Shown piece by piece: positions 7,105 to 12,650 of a stretch of 13,673 nt of DNA (position 1 is its first letter; each line of letters opens with the position of its first letter). The position numbers were made by a program, and so were the translations under genes. Origin of the DNA: DAOMOD01 sp964526035 (lineage in GTDB: Bacteria > Pseudomonadota > Gammaproteobacteria > Xanthomonadales > BPKI01); NCBI GenBank assembly GCA_964526035.1, contig CAZGKE010000095.1:1-13673 (forward strand), written 5' to 3'. The notes beneath the pieces were generated by a model. The model ran no database searches. It was not told the DNA's origin and saw nothing but the letters and a program-made list of their open reading frames with translations.

Positions 7105-8195
7105 GCATCGTCGATCTGGCGCGCGCCGAGATCCGCGCCCTGGTGCCGTACAGTTCGGCGCGCAAGGAAGCGGGGCAGGGCAGGGTGATGCTCAACGCCA
7201 ACGAAAGTCCCTTCGTCACGGTCGACGGCCAGGCGCTCAACCGCTACCCGCAGCCGCAGCCGTCCGCTCTCATCGAAAGGCTGGCGGCGCTTTACGAGGT
7301 GCGTGAAGAGCAGGTGCTGGTGGGGCGCGGCAGCGACGAAGCGATCGATCTGCTGACTCGCGCCTTCTGCAGCGCCGGACGCGATGCGGTGCTGGTCTGC
7401 CCGCCAACGTTCGGAATGTATGCGGTGAGCGCAGGCATCCAGGGCGCGCGGGTGGTCGAGGTGCCGCTGAATCCGGCGCGCGACTTCGCGCTGGATCGCG
7501 AAGCTGTCCTCGCCGCGCTGGAACGCGAGCGGCCGGTGCTGGTGTTCCTGTGCTCTCCCAACAACCCGACCGGGGGTCTGCAGAACGAAGGCGACGTCCT
7601 CAATATCGTGAGCGCCGCGCGCGGGCGCGCCGTGGTGATCGTCGACGAGGCGTACGGCGAGTTCAGCGGGGTCCCGTCGATGGCACGTCATCTCGATGAG
7701 CACGAGAACCTGGCGGTGCTGCGCACGCTTTCCAAGGCCTGGGGCCTGGCCGGCGCGCGTATCGGTACGCTGCTCGCTGCGCCCGCGGTGATCGGCCTGC
7801 TCAAGCACATTCTGGCGCCGTATCCGCTGCCGACGCCCAGCGTCGACGCGGCGCTTGCCGCGCTCGATCAGCGCGACCGGATTGAGCGGCACATTGATAC
7901 CGTTCGCGCGGAGCGGGTGGCGCTGCGCGACGCGCTGGAGGCTTCGCCAAGCGTGGTCTCGGTCTGGCCGTCGGCCGCCAACTTTCTGACCTTTCGGGTG
8001 GACGACGCGGCAGCGGTGCACGCCGCGCTGCTGGCCGAAGGAGTGGTGGTGCGCAACGTCGCCCGCTACCCGGGCCTGGAAGACTGCCTGCGCGTGTCGG
8101 TGGGCCAGCCCGAAGAGAACGCGGCCTTTTTGGATGCGCTCGGCAATGCACTGCGTTCCGGCGAGCGCGTCGGCACTTCGGGGAGCGGCTCATGA
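7101..8195 (+). CDS. hisC: Histidinol-phosphate aminotransferase
   Basis: PLP enzyme moving the amino group from glutamate to imidazole-acetol phosphate, giving histidinol phosphate. 364 residues, fold-type I aminotransferase. Motifs in order: LNANESPF near the N-terminus, VGRGSDEAIDLLTRAFC, CPPTFGMY, FLCSPNNPTGG (substrate and cofactor binding), VIVDEAYGEF (PLP-pyridine Asp), LRTLSKAWGLAGARIG with the Schiff-base lysine K212, and a C-terminal LRVSVGQPEENAAFL with the phosphate/carboxylate-binding arginine. The ATG at 7101 overlaps the hisD stop (ATGA), with GGAG eight bases ahead. The gene ends in another ATGA overlap, with hisB, so translation is probably coupled. Confidence 0.96.
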   Translation: MSIVDLARAEIRALVPYSSARKEAGQGRVMLNANESPFVTVDGQALNRYPQPQPSALIERLAALYEVREEQVLVGRGSDEAIDLLTRAFCSAGRDAVLVCPPTFGMYAVSAGIQGARVVEVPLNPARDFALDREAVLAALERERPVLVFLCSPNNPTGGLQNEGDVLNIVSAARGRAVVIVDEAYGEFSGVPSMARHLDEHENLAVLRTLSKAWGLAGARIGTLLAAPAVIGLLKHILAPYPLPTPSVDAALAALDQRDRIERHIDTVRAERVALRDALEASPSVVSVWPSAANFLTFRVDDAAAVHAALLAEGVVVRNVARYPGLEDCLRVSVGQPEENAAFLDALGNALRSGERVGTSGSGS

Positions 8196-9259
8196 GCGCC
8201 GGGCTGCGCATACTTTTCGTCGACCGCGATGGCACCCTGATCGAGGAGCCGGCCGACGAGCAGGTCGATAGTGTGGACAAGGTGCGGTTGCTGCCAGGTG
8301 CGATTCCGGCGTTGCTCGAACTGCAGCGCGCCGGCTATGAACTGGTGATGGTGACCAACCAGGACGGTCTCGGCACCGACAGCTTTCCCGAGGATGATTT
8401 CCGGCCGGCGCATGAGCTGTGCATGCACCTGTTCGAATCACAGGGAGTGCGCTTTCGCGAAGTGCTGATCGACAGGAGCTTCGCGCACGACCCGGCGCCG
8501 ACCCGCAAGCCCGGCGTCGGCCTGTTGCTGCACTACCTTCGCGGCGGCAGCCTGGATTTCGCGCGCAGTGCGGTGATCGGCGATCGCGAGACCGATCTCC
8601 AGCTTGCCGAGAACCTCGGAGTGCGCGGGCTGCGTATCGGCGCGGGCGGGCTGTCGTGGCCGGAGATCGTGCGCGAACTGCTGTGCGATCGTCGCGCTGT
8701 CGTCAAGCGCAGCACGCGTGAAACGAGGATCCGCGTGGCTGTTGATCTCGATCGCGAAGCGGAGCCCAGGATCAGTACCGGGCTCGGCTTCTACGACCAC
8801 ATGCTGGAACAGATCGGCAAGCACGGCGGTTTCGCGCTGGAGGTGGACTGTGAGGGCGACCTGGGTGTCGACGAACACCACACCGTCGAGGATTGCGCGC
8901 TGGCGCTGGGTGAGGCATTGCGCAAGGCGCTCGGCGACAAGCGCGGTATCGGCCGCTACGGGTTCCTCCTTCCGATGGACGAGACCCTGGCGCAGGTGGC
9001 GCTCGACCTGTCCGGGCGGCCGCACTTCGAGTTCGACGGCGAGTTCGGCCGCGAGCGCGTCGGCGACCTGCCCACCGAGCTGGTGCCGCACTTCTTCAAA
9101 TCGCTGTCCGACAGTCTCGGCGCCAACCTCCATATCCGCGTTCGCGGCGACAACGCGCATCACATGGTCGAGGCATGTTTCAAGAGCGTGGCGCGCTGTC
9201 TGCGTCAGGCGTTTCGCCTCGAAGGTCAGGCGCTGCCCAGCACCAAGGGTTCGCTTTGA
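8192..9259 (+). CDS. hisB: Bifunctional histidinol-phosphatase / imidazoleglycerol-phosphate dehydratase
   Basis: 355-residue fusion, as in E. coli. The N-terminal HAD phosphatase (about 1-165) removes phosphate from histidinol phosphate. It shows VDRDGTL with D11 and D13, VTNQDGLGTDSFP, TRKPGVG with K106, and GDRETDLQ. The C-terminal half (about 168-355) dehydrates imidazoleglycerol phosphate and has the two metal-binding signatures DEHHTVED (227-234) and NAHHMVEA (from N321, H323-H324). Oddity: the four-residue zinc site of the E. coli phosphatase half (two of its cysteines in CDCRKP) is missing, and the same place reads AHDPAPTRKP with no cysteine. As I recall Xanthomonas HisB is similar, so this is probably a lineage feature rather than damage. 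The ATG at 8192 overlaps hisC, with GGAG six bases ahead. It shares four bases with hisH. Confidence 0.96.
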   Translation: MSAGLRILFVDRDGTLIEEPADEQVDSVDKVRLLPGAIPALLELQRAGYELVMVTNQDGLGTDSFPEDDFRPAHELCMHLFESQGVRFREVLIDRSFAHDPAPTRKPGVGLLLHYLRGGSLDFARSAVIGDRETDLQLAENLGVRGLRIGAGGLSWPEIVRELLCDRRAVVKRSTRETRIRVAVDLDREAEPRISTGLGFYDHMLEQIGKHGGFALEVDCEGDLGVDEHHTVEDCALALGEALRKALGDKRGIGRYGFLLPMDETLAQVALDLSGRPHFEFDGEFGRERVGDLPTELVPHFFKSLSDSLGANLHIRVRGDNAHHMVEACFKSVARCLRQAFRLEGQALPSTKGSL

Positions 9260-9849
9260 AGCGGGTGGTGCTGGTCGACTCGGGCGGGGCCAACCTCGGT
9301 TCAGTGCGCTACGCGCTGGCGCGGCTCGGCGTGGAGGCGCCGCTGGCGCAGGATGTCGCCGCGCTCGACGCCGCCACGCACGTCATCCTGCCCGGTGTAG
9401 GCGCGGCCGCGCCGGCCATGGCGCGTCTGCATGCGCTCGGTCTGGTGGATGCCCTGCGCTCGCTGGACAAGCCCTTGCTCGGGGTTTGCCTTGGCATGCA
9501 GCTGCTGTTCGAGTCGTCGGCGGAAGGCGAGGTCGAATGCCTCGGCCTGATTCCCGGGAGAGTGGAGGCGCTGCAGCCCGCGCCCGGCAGGCGCGTGCCG
9601 CACATGGGTTGGAACCGCCTGGAGGCCGTGGCCGATTCAGCGTTGCTTGATGGTCTTCCCGACCCGGCGTTTGCTTACTTCGTGCACGGCTTCGCGGCGC
9701 CGGTGGGAGAGCACACTGTGGCGGCATGCGAGCACGGTGGACGGTTTTCTGCCATCGTTTCGCGCGACAATATGTACGGTGCCCAGTTCCACCCGGAACG
9801 CTCGGCAACAGTCGGGGCAAAGGTCCTGAGGAATTTCCTGGAGGCGTGA
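9256..9849 (+). CDS. hisH: Imidazole glycerol phosphate synthase, glutamine amidotransferase subunit
   Basis: Class I glutamine amidotransferase that releases ammonia from glutamine and channels it to HisF. 197 residues, close to E. coli (196). The catalytic triad is intact: C78 in GVCLGMQLL, and H179 and E181 in AQFHPERS. The N-terminal VVLVDSGGANLGSVRYAL is also typical. The start is a TTG at 9256, inside the hisB stop (TTGA overlap), with AAGGG six bases upstream. No ATG lies near the family N-terminus, and the next candidates are GTG codons at 9265 and 9268. HisF, its partner, is two genes downstream. Confidence 0.95.
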   Translation: MKRVVLVDSGGANLGSVRYALARLGVEAPLAQDVAALDAATHVILPGVGAAAPAMARLHALGLVDALRSLDKPLLGVCLGMQLLFESSAEGEVECLGLIPGRVEALQPAPGRRVPHMGWNRLEAVADSALLDGLPDPAFAYFVHGFAAPVGEHTVAACEHGGRFSAIVSRDNMYGAQFHPERSATVGAKVLRNFLEA

Positions 9850-9850
9850 C

Positions 9851-10576
9851 TTGGAGATCATTCCTGCCATCGACCTGCGCGGCGGCCGTGTGGTGCGTCT
9901 TGAACAGGGCGACTACGCCCGCGAGACCCGCTATCCGTCGGACCCGCTGGCGCTGGCCAAGCACTACGAAGAGGAGGGCGCCCGGACCCTGCATGTCGTC
10001 GATCTCGAAGGCGCCCGGGACGGACACTTCGAGAACTTCCAGGCCATCGAGGCGATTGCTGGTGGCACCGGTCTGAAAGTCCAGTCCGGCGGCGGCATCC
10101 GCGAGCTGGCCGACTTGAAGCGCCTGTTCAATGCGGGCGTGGCGCGCGCCGTGGTCGGTTCGATGGCGGTACGTGAGCCGGACACGGTCAAGGCCTGGCT
10201 GCGCCGGTTTGGCGGCGATCATATGGTGCTGGCGTTTGATGTTCGTGCGCGCGGCGAGGTGTGGGAGATCGTGCGGCACGGCTGGACCGAGGGCTCCGGC
10301 GTGTCCCTGCACGGCGCGTTCGACACCTTTCATGATGTCGGCCTGCGCCACGTGCTGTGCACCGACATCGCCCGCGACGGCATGCTGGGCGGCCCGAACA
10401 TCGCCCTCTACAAGGAGATCGCCCGCGACGCGCCGCTGATGAAGGTGCAGGCATCGGGCGGCGTGGGCGGACTGGTGGACCTGGCGCGCCTGAAGGATCT
10501 CGGACTGTCCGCGGTGATCGTCGGCAAGGCGTTGCTGGAAGGACGCTTCACCCTGGCGGAGGCGCTGGCGTGCTGA
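9851..10576 (+). CDS. hisA: ProFAR isomerase (phosphoribosylformimino-AICAR-P isomerase)
   Basis: (beta/alpha)8-barrel enzyme opening the ribose of ProFAR to PRFAR, the substrate of HisF/HisH. 241 residues, usual length. Catalytic aspartates are D8 (IIPAIDLRGGRVVRL) and D130 (LAFDVRARG). Phosphate-binding stretches QSGGGIRELADL and ASGGVGGLVDL are present. It starts with TTG at 9851, one base after the hisH stop. The strong GGAGG at 9840-9844, six bases away, and the family N-terminus MEIIPAIDLR both support this start. It overlaps hisF by seven bases. Confidence 0.96.
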   Translation: MEIIPAIDLRGGRVVRLEQGDYARETRYPSDPLALAKHYEEEGARTLHVVDLEGARDGHFENFQAIEAIAGGTGLKVQSGGGIRELADLKRLFNAGVARAVVGSMAVREPDTVKAWLRRFGGDHMVLAFDVRARGEVWEIVRHGWTEGSGVSLHGAFDTFHDVGLRHVLCTDIARDGMLGGPNIALYKEIARDAPLMKVQASGGVGGLVDLARLKDLGLSAVIVGKALLEGRFTLAEALAC

Positions 10577-11358
10577 CCCGTCGCATCATTCCGTGCCTGG
10601 ACGTCCGCGACGGACGGGTGGTCAAGGGCGTGCAGTTCCGCGACCACGTGGTGATGGGCGGCATCGTCGAGCTTGCCCTGCGCTACCGCGACGAGGGCGC
10701 CGACGAGCTGGTGTTCTACGACATCACCGCGAGCCCTGAAGGCCGCCGCGTCGACCGCGCCTGGGTCGAACGCGTGGCGCGCGTCATCGACATTCCGTTC
10801 TGCGTGGCCGGCGGCATCCGCTCGGTGGCCGATGCGCGCGAGATTCTGCATGCAGGCGCCGACAAGATTTCCGTCAACACGCCGGCGCTGGAGCGACCAT
10901 CGTTGATCGATGAACTTGCGGTCGAATTCGGCAGCCAGTGCGTGGTGGTGGGCGTTGACAGTCGGCTGCGCGACGGCGAATGGCGGCTCAGCCGCAATAC
11001 CGGCGATCCCTCGCGCAGCGAGGACCTGACCATGCGCACCCTGGACTGGGTCGCCGAGGTGCAGCAGCGTGGGGCGGGCGAGATCGTGCTGAACTGCATG
11101 AGCGCCGACGGGGTCCGCTCGGGCTATGACATTGACCAGCTCTCGGCGGTGCGCGCGATCTGCCGGGTTCCGCTGATTGCCTCGGGTGGTGCCGGCGCAC
11201 CCGCGCACTTCGCCGAAGTGTTCGAGCAGGCCGATGTCGACGGCGCGCTTGCCGCCACGATGTTCCATTCCGGACTGATCCCCATCCCCGAACTCAAGCG
11301 CTTCCTCGCCGCGCGCGACGTGGCCGTGCGCCCGGTTGCCGCCGCGTGCGCCGCCTGA
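10570..11358 (+). CDS. hisF: Imidazole glycerol phosphate synthase, cyclase subunit
   Basis: Uses ammonia from HisH to turn PRFAR into imidazoleglycerol phosphate plus AICAR, the latter returning to purine synthesis. 262 residues, barrel fold homologous to HisA. The catalytic aspartates D11 (RIIPCLDVRDGRVVKG) and D130 (VVGVDSR) are present, along with FYDITAS, CVAGGIRSVADAREIL and LIASGGAGAPAHFAEVF. The start is a GTG at 10570, overlapping the hisA end by seven bases, with GGAGG at 10558-10562 seven bases ahead. There is no alternative ATG near the conserved N-terminus. Confidence 0.96.
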   Translation: MLTRRIIPCLDVRDGRVVKGVQFRDHVVMGGIVELALRYRDEGADELVFYDITASPEGRRVDRAWVERVARVIDIPFCVAGGIRSVADAREILHAGADKISVNTPALERPSLIDELAVEFGSQCVVVGVDSRLRDGEWRLSRNTGDPSRSEDLTMRTLDWVAEVQQRGAGEIVLNCMSADGVRSGYDIDQLSAVRAICRVPLIASGGAGAPAHFAEVFEQADVDGALAATMFHSGLIPIPELKRFLAARDVAVRPVAAACAA

Positions 11359-11365
11359 CGCGACC

Positions 11366-11995
11366 ATGATCGAAGACCGGGTCGCGGGCGTGGAGATCGA
11401 CTTTGCCAAACAGGGTGGCCTGGTGCCCGCCGTGGTGCAGGATGCCGACAGCGCTCAGGTGTTGATGCTCGGCTACATGAACGCGGAATCGCTACAGCTC
11501 ACTCGCGACAAGGGTCTGGTGACTTTCTACAGTCGCAGCAAGGAACGCCTGTGGACCAAGGGCGAGTCGTCTGGCCACGTGCTGCGTCTGGTGTCCATCG
11601 CTGTCGACTGCGACGCCGACACGCTGCTGATCGAGGCGCGACCGGAAGGACCGACCTGTCACCTCGGCACCGCAAGCTGTTTCGGTCCGGTGCTTCCCGG
11701 CGGGATGCTTGGTCGTCTCGACTCGGTGATCGCAGCGCGCATGTCCGATCGACCCGAAGGCAGCTACACCACGCGCCTGCTCGATGCCGGGCTGCCGCGC
11801 ATGGCGCAGAAAGTGGGAGAGGAGGGCGTCGAGACCGCGCTGGCGGCAGTGACCGCGGATGATCCGGCATTGCTCGGCGAGGCCGCCGATCTCATCTACC
11901 ACCTGCTGGTGCTGCTCAGGGCGCGCGGTCTGGCGTTCGAAGACGTACTCCGCGTATTGGCGGAGAGGCACGGAGCCGCTCGAAGCTCGGATTGA
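11366..11995 (+). CDS. hisI: Bifunctional phosphoribosyl-AMP cyclohydrolase / phosphoribosyl-ATP pyrophosphatase
   Basis: 209-residue HisIE fusion (E. coli 203) catalysing steps two and three. The cyclohydrolase half (about 1-115) shows VLMLGYMNAESLQLT, TFYSRSKERLWTKGESSGH, the metal cluster VDCDADT (D81, C82, D83, D85), and GPTCHLGTASCF with C98 and C105. The pyrophosphatase half (about 120-209) shows RLLDAGLPRMAQKVGEEGVETALAA and LLGEAADLIYHLLVLL with the acidic Mg-binding residues. The ATG at 11366 lies seven bases after hisF and has no evident Shine-Dalgarno sequence, so translation may depend on coupling. A TTG at 11336 would overlap hisF and adds residues not typical of the family. It is the last gene of the operon, and the next 37 bases hold no clear terminator. 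Confidence 0.96.
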   Translation: MIEDRVAGVEIDFAKQGGLVPAVVQDADSAQVLMLGYMNAESLQLTRDKGLVTFYSRSKERLWTKGESSGHVLRLVSIAVDCDADTLLIEARPEGPTCHLGTASCFGPVLPGGMLGRLDSVIAARMSDRPEGSYTTRLLDAGLPRMAQKVGEEGVETALAAVTADDPALLGEAADLIYHLLVLLRARGLAFEDVLRVLAERHGAARSSD

Positions 11996-12032
11996 GCCAG
12001 CGCGCGGCGTCGCCACCAGGTGAATCAATGGA

Positions 12033-12143
12033 GGCGGCCCCCGCCGGCCTGCCCCCGGCACCCGAGTCAGTTGCTACCGTTGCTCCCTTCCGGGCCTGGC
12101 GGAGTTCACAACCTATCGTCGCGGGGAACCGACGGAGACCACC
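12033..12143 (-). ncRNA. ffs: 4.5S RNA, signal recognition particle RNA
   Basis: The minus strand carries the conserved apical hairpin of SRP RNA: CAGGCCCGGAAGGGAGCAAC, with the GGAAG loop and the AGCA internal loop bound by Ffh, followed by a GGTAGCAAC stretch. The two ends pair over at least 14 consecutive positions (GGTCTCCGTCGG with CCGGCGGGGGCC, including G-U pairs), giving the long rod of a roughly 110-base gammaproteobacterial 4.5S RNA. The ends were set by this pairing and may be off by a few bases. With Ffh and FtsY, the RNA targets nascent membrane proteins to the membrane. It lies downstream of tRNA-Ser on the same strand, with no own promoter evident, and converges on hisI. Confidence 0.93.
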
Positions 12144-12162
12144 ATTGAACGGTGGTTCATGG
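12142..12162. other. Hairpin immediately before ffs
   Basis: TGAAC and GTTCA arms around GGTG, extended by CCA and TGG with one bulge. On the minus strand it ends right where the 5' end of 4.5S RNA begins, so it could mark a processing site that releases ffs from a tRNA-containing precursor. That role is inferred from position. Confidence 0.4.
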
Positions 12163-12240
12163 CGCACTCACTTCGCTTCCTTTCGGCGCCGCGACAGCGT
12201 TGCGTGCGCGTCGCTCCATTCAAACTGGCGGAGAGGGAGG
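12147..12240 (-). repeat. tRNA-Ser 3'-tail repeat, unit 1 (distal copy)
   Basis: A duplicate of the tRNA 3' end and its downstream flank. Bases 12225-12240 repeat 12402-12417 exactly (16 of 16), which covers the CCA, discriminator and acceptor strand of tRNA-Ser, at a spacing of 177. The 57-base block 12184-12240 matches 12361-12417 without gaps at 45 of 57 positions. The similarity continues more loosely to a GAAC-GTTC hairpin at 12147-12158. A degenerate T-arm may follow at 12241-12253. No complete tRNA is present here. Confidence 0.75.
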
Positions 12241-12248
12241 TGCTGTTC

Positions 12249-12337
12249 GCCCCATCCTGGGGCTCACCCCTTCGGGGCTGCCCTTCGGGCATCCGCATTC
12301 GTTCCTGACGAATGCGTACGAACCCTGGCGAGGGTTC
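12249..12337. other. Cluster of five consecutive hairpins between tRNA-Ser and ffs
   Basis: Five perfect inverted repeats follow each other: GCCCC/GGGGC (12249-12263); CCCC-TTC-GGGG (12267-12277); GCCC-TTC-GGGC (12280-12290); CGCATTCG/CGAATGCG with a 7-base loop (12294-12316); and GAACCCT-GGCG-AGGGTTC (12320-12337). None is followed by a T-run on either strand, so they are not typical terminators. Together with the repeats they suggest the spacer is a structured RNA. Confidence 0.6.
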
Positions 12338-12417
12338 TCACCCTCCCTCTTCGCTACTTGCGGCGCCGCGACACCCGTCGGTGTACGTCGCCCCCATCAT
12401 TCTGGCGGAGAGGGAGG
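12320..12417 (-). repeat. tRNA-Ser 3'-tail repeat, unit 2 (overlapping the tRNA 3' end)
   Basis: Proximal unit of the duplicated block. It contains the true tRNA acceptor end and CCA plus about 80 bases of downstream flank. The flank holds a GCGAC...GTCGC hairpin (12368-12391) whose outer arms are also kept in unit 1 while the inner bases differ. Bases 12331-12356 form a near-complete inverted copy of the tRNA T-arm and acceptor strand. Confidence 0.7.
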
Positions 12418-12495
12418 GATTCGAACCCTCGATACGGGATTTAGCCGTATACACACTTTCCAGGCGTGCTCCTTAAGCCACTCGGACACCTCTCC
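12403..12495 (-). tRNA. tRNA-Ser (anticodon GGA)
   Basis: 93-base class II tRNA including an encoded CCA. The acceptor arms GGAGAGG (12495-12489) and CCTCTCC (12413-12407) pair perfectly. The D-arm GTCCGAGTGGCTTAAGGA is followed by the anticodon arm CACGC-CTGGAAA-GTGTG, with anticodon GGA at 12461-12459. A long variable arm (TATACGG...CCGTAT) and the T-arm GAGGGTTCGAATCCCTC complete the structure. The sequence closely follows E. coli tRNA-Ser(GGA), which reads UCC and UCU. It is the likely first gene of a transcript that may continue into ffs. Confidence 0.97.
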
Positions 12496-12528
12496 GCGCC
12501 TTGCTCACATCCTGAAGGCAAGCCGGAA

Positions 12529-12557
12529 ATGATAGCCGAGGGACTCGCCTGGAACAA
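12529..12557 (-). promoter_or_regulatory. Sigma-70 promoter of tRNA-Ser (and probably ffs)
   Basis: Minus-strand TTGTTC (12557-12552) and TATCAT (12534-12529) are separated by exactly 17 bases. Transcription would start near 12522, about 27 bases before the mature tRNA 5' end, which leaves a normal leader for RNase P. This is the best sigma-70 match seen on the minus strand in this region. Confidence 0.6.
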
Positions 12558-12620
12558 GGATCGCGCCGCAGCGCCGGTCCGCTGCGCAAGCCACTCGCGA
12601 CGGCGAGAGGGCCACGGCGT

Positions 12621-12650
12621 TTGACCCTGAAGGAAAGCGCGTGCTAAATG
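12621..12650 (+). promoter_or_regulatory. Possible promoter of the acyltransferase gene
   Basis: TTGACC (12621-12626) lies 18 bases before TAAATG (12645-12650), or 17 before CTAAAT. If real, the transcript would begin near 12656, after the first ATG of the open frame, and translation would start at 12678 or 12717. This is a weak call, because the -10 box is poor. Confidence 0.3.

Noticed and set aside
12225..12240. A second, complete tRNA-Ser gene
   Set aside because: Only the acceptor strand and a poor T-arm are present. There is no anticodon arm, D-arm or matching 5' acceptor strand.
11992..12532. Open frames across the ffs-tRNA region on the plus strand
   Set aside because: They cover the 4.5S RNA, the repeats and the tRNA antisense. 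The apparent peptide homology is only translated RNA-gene sequence.
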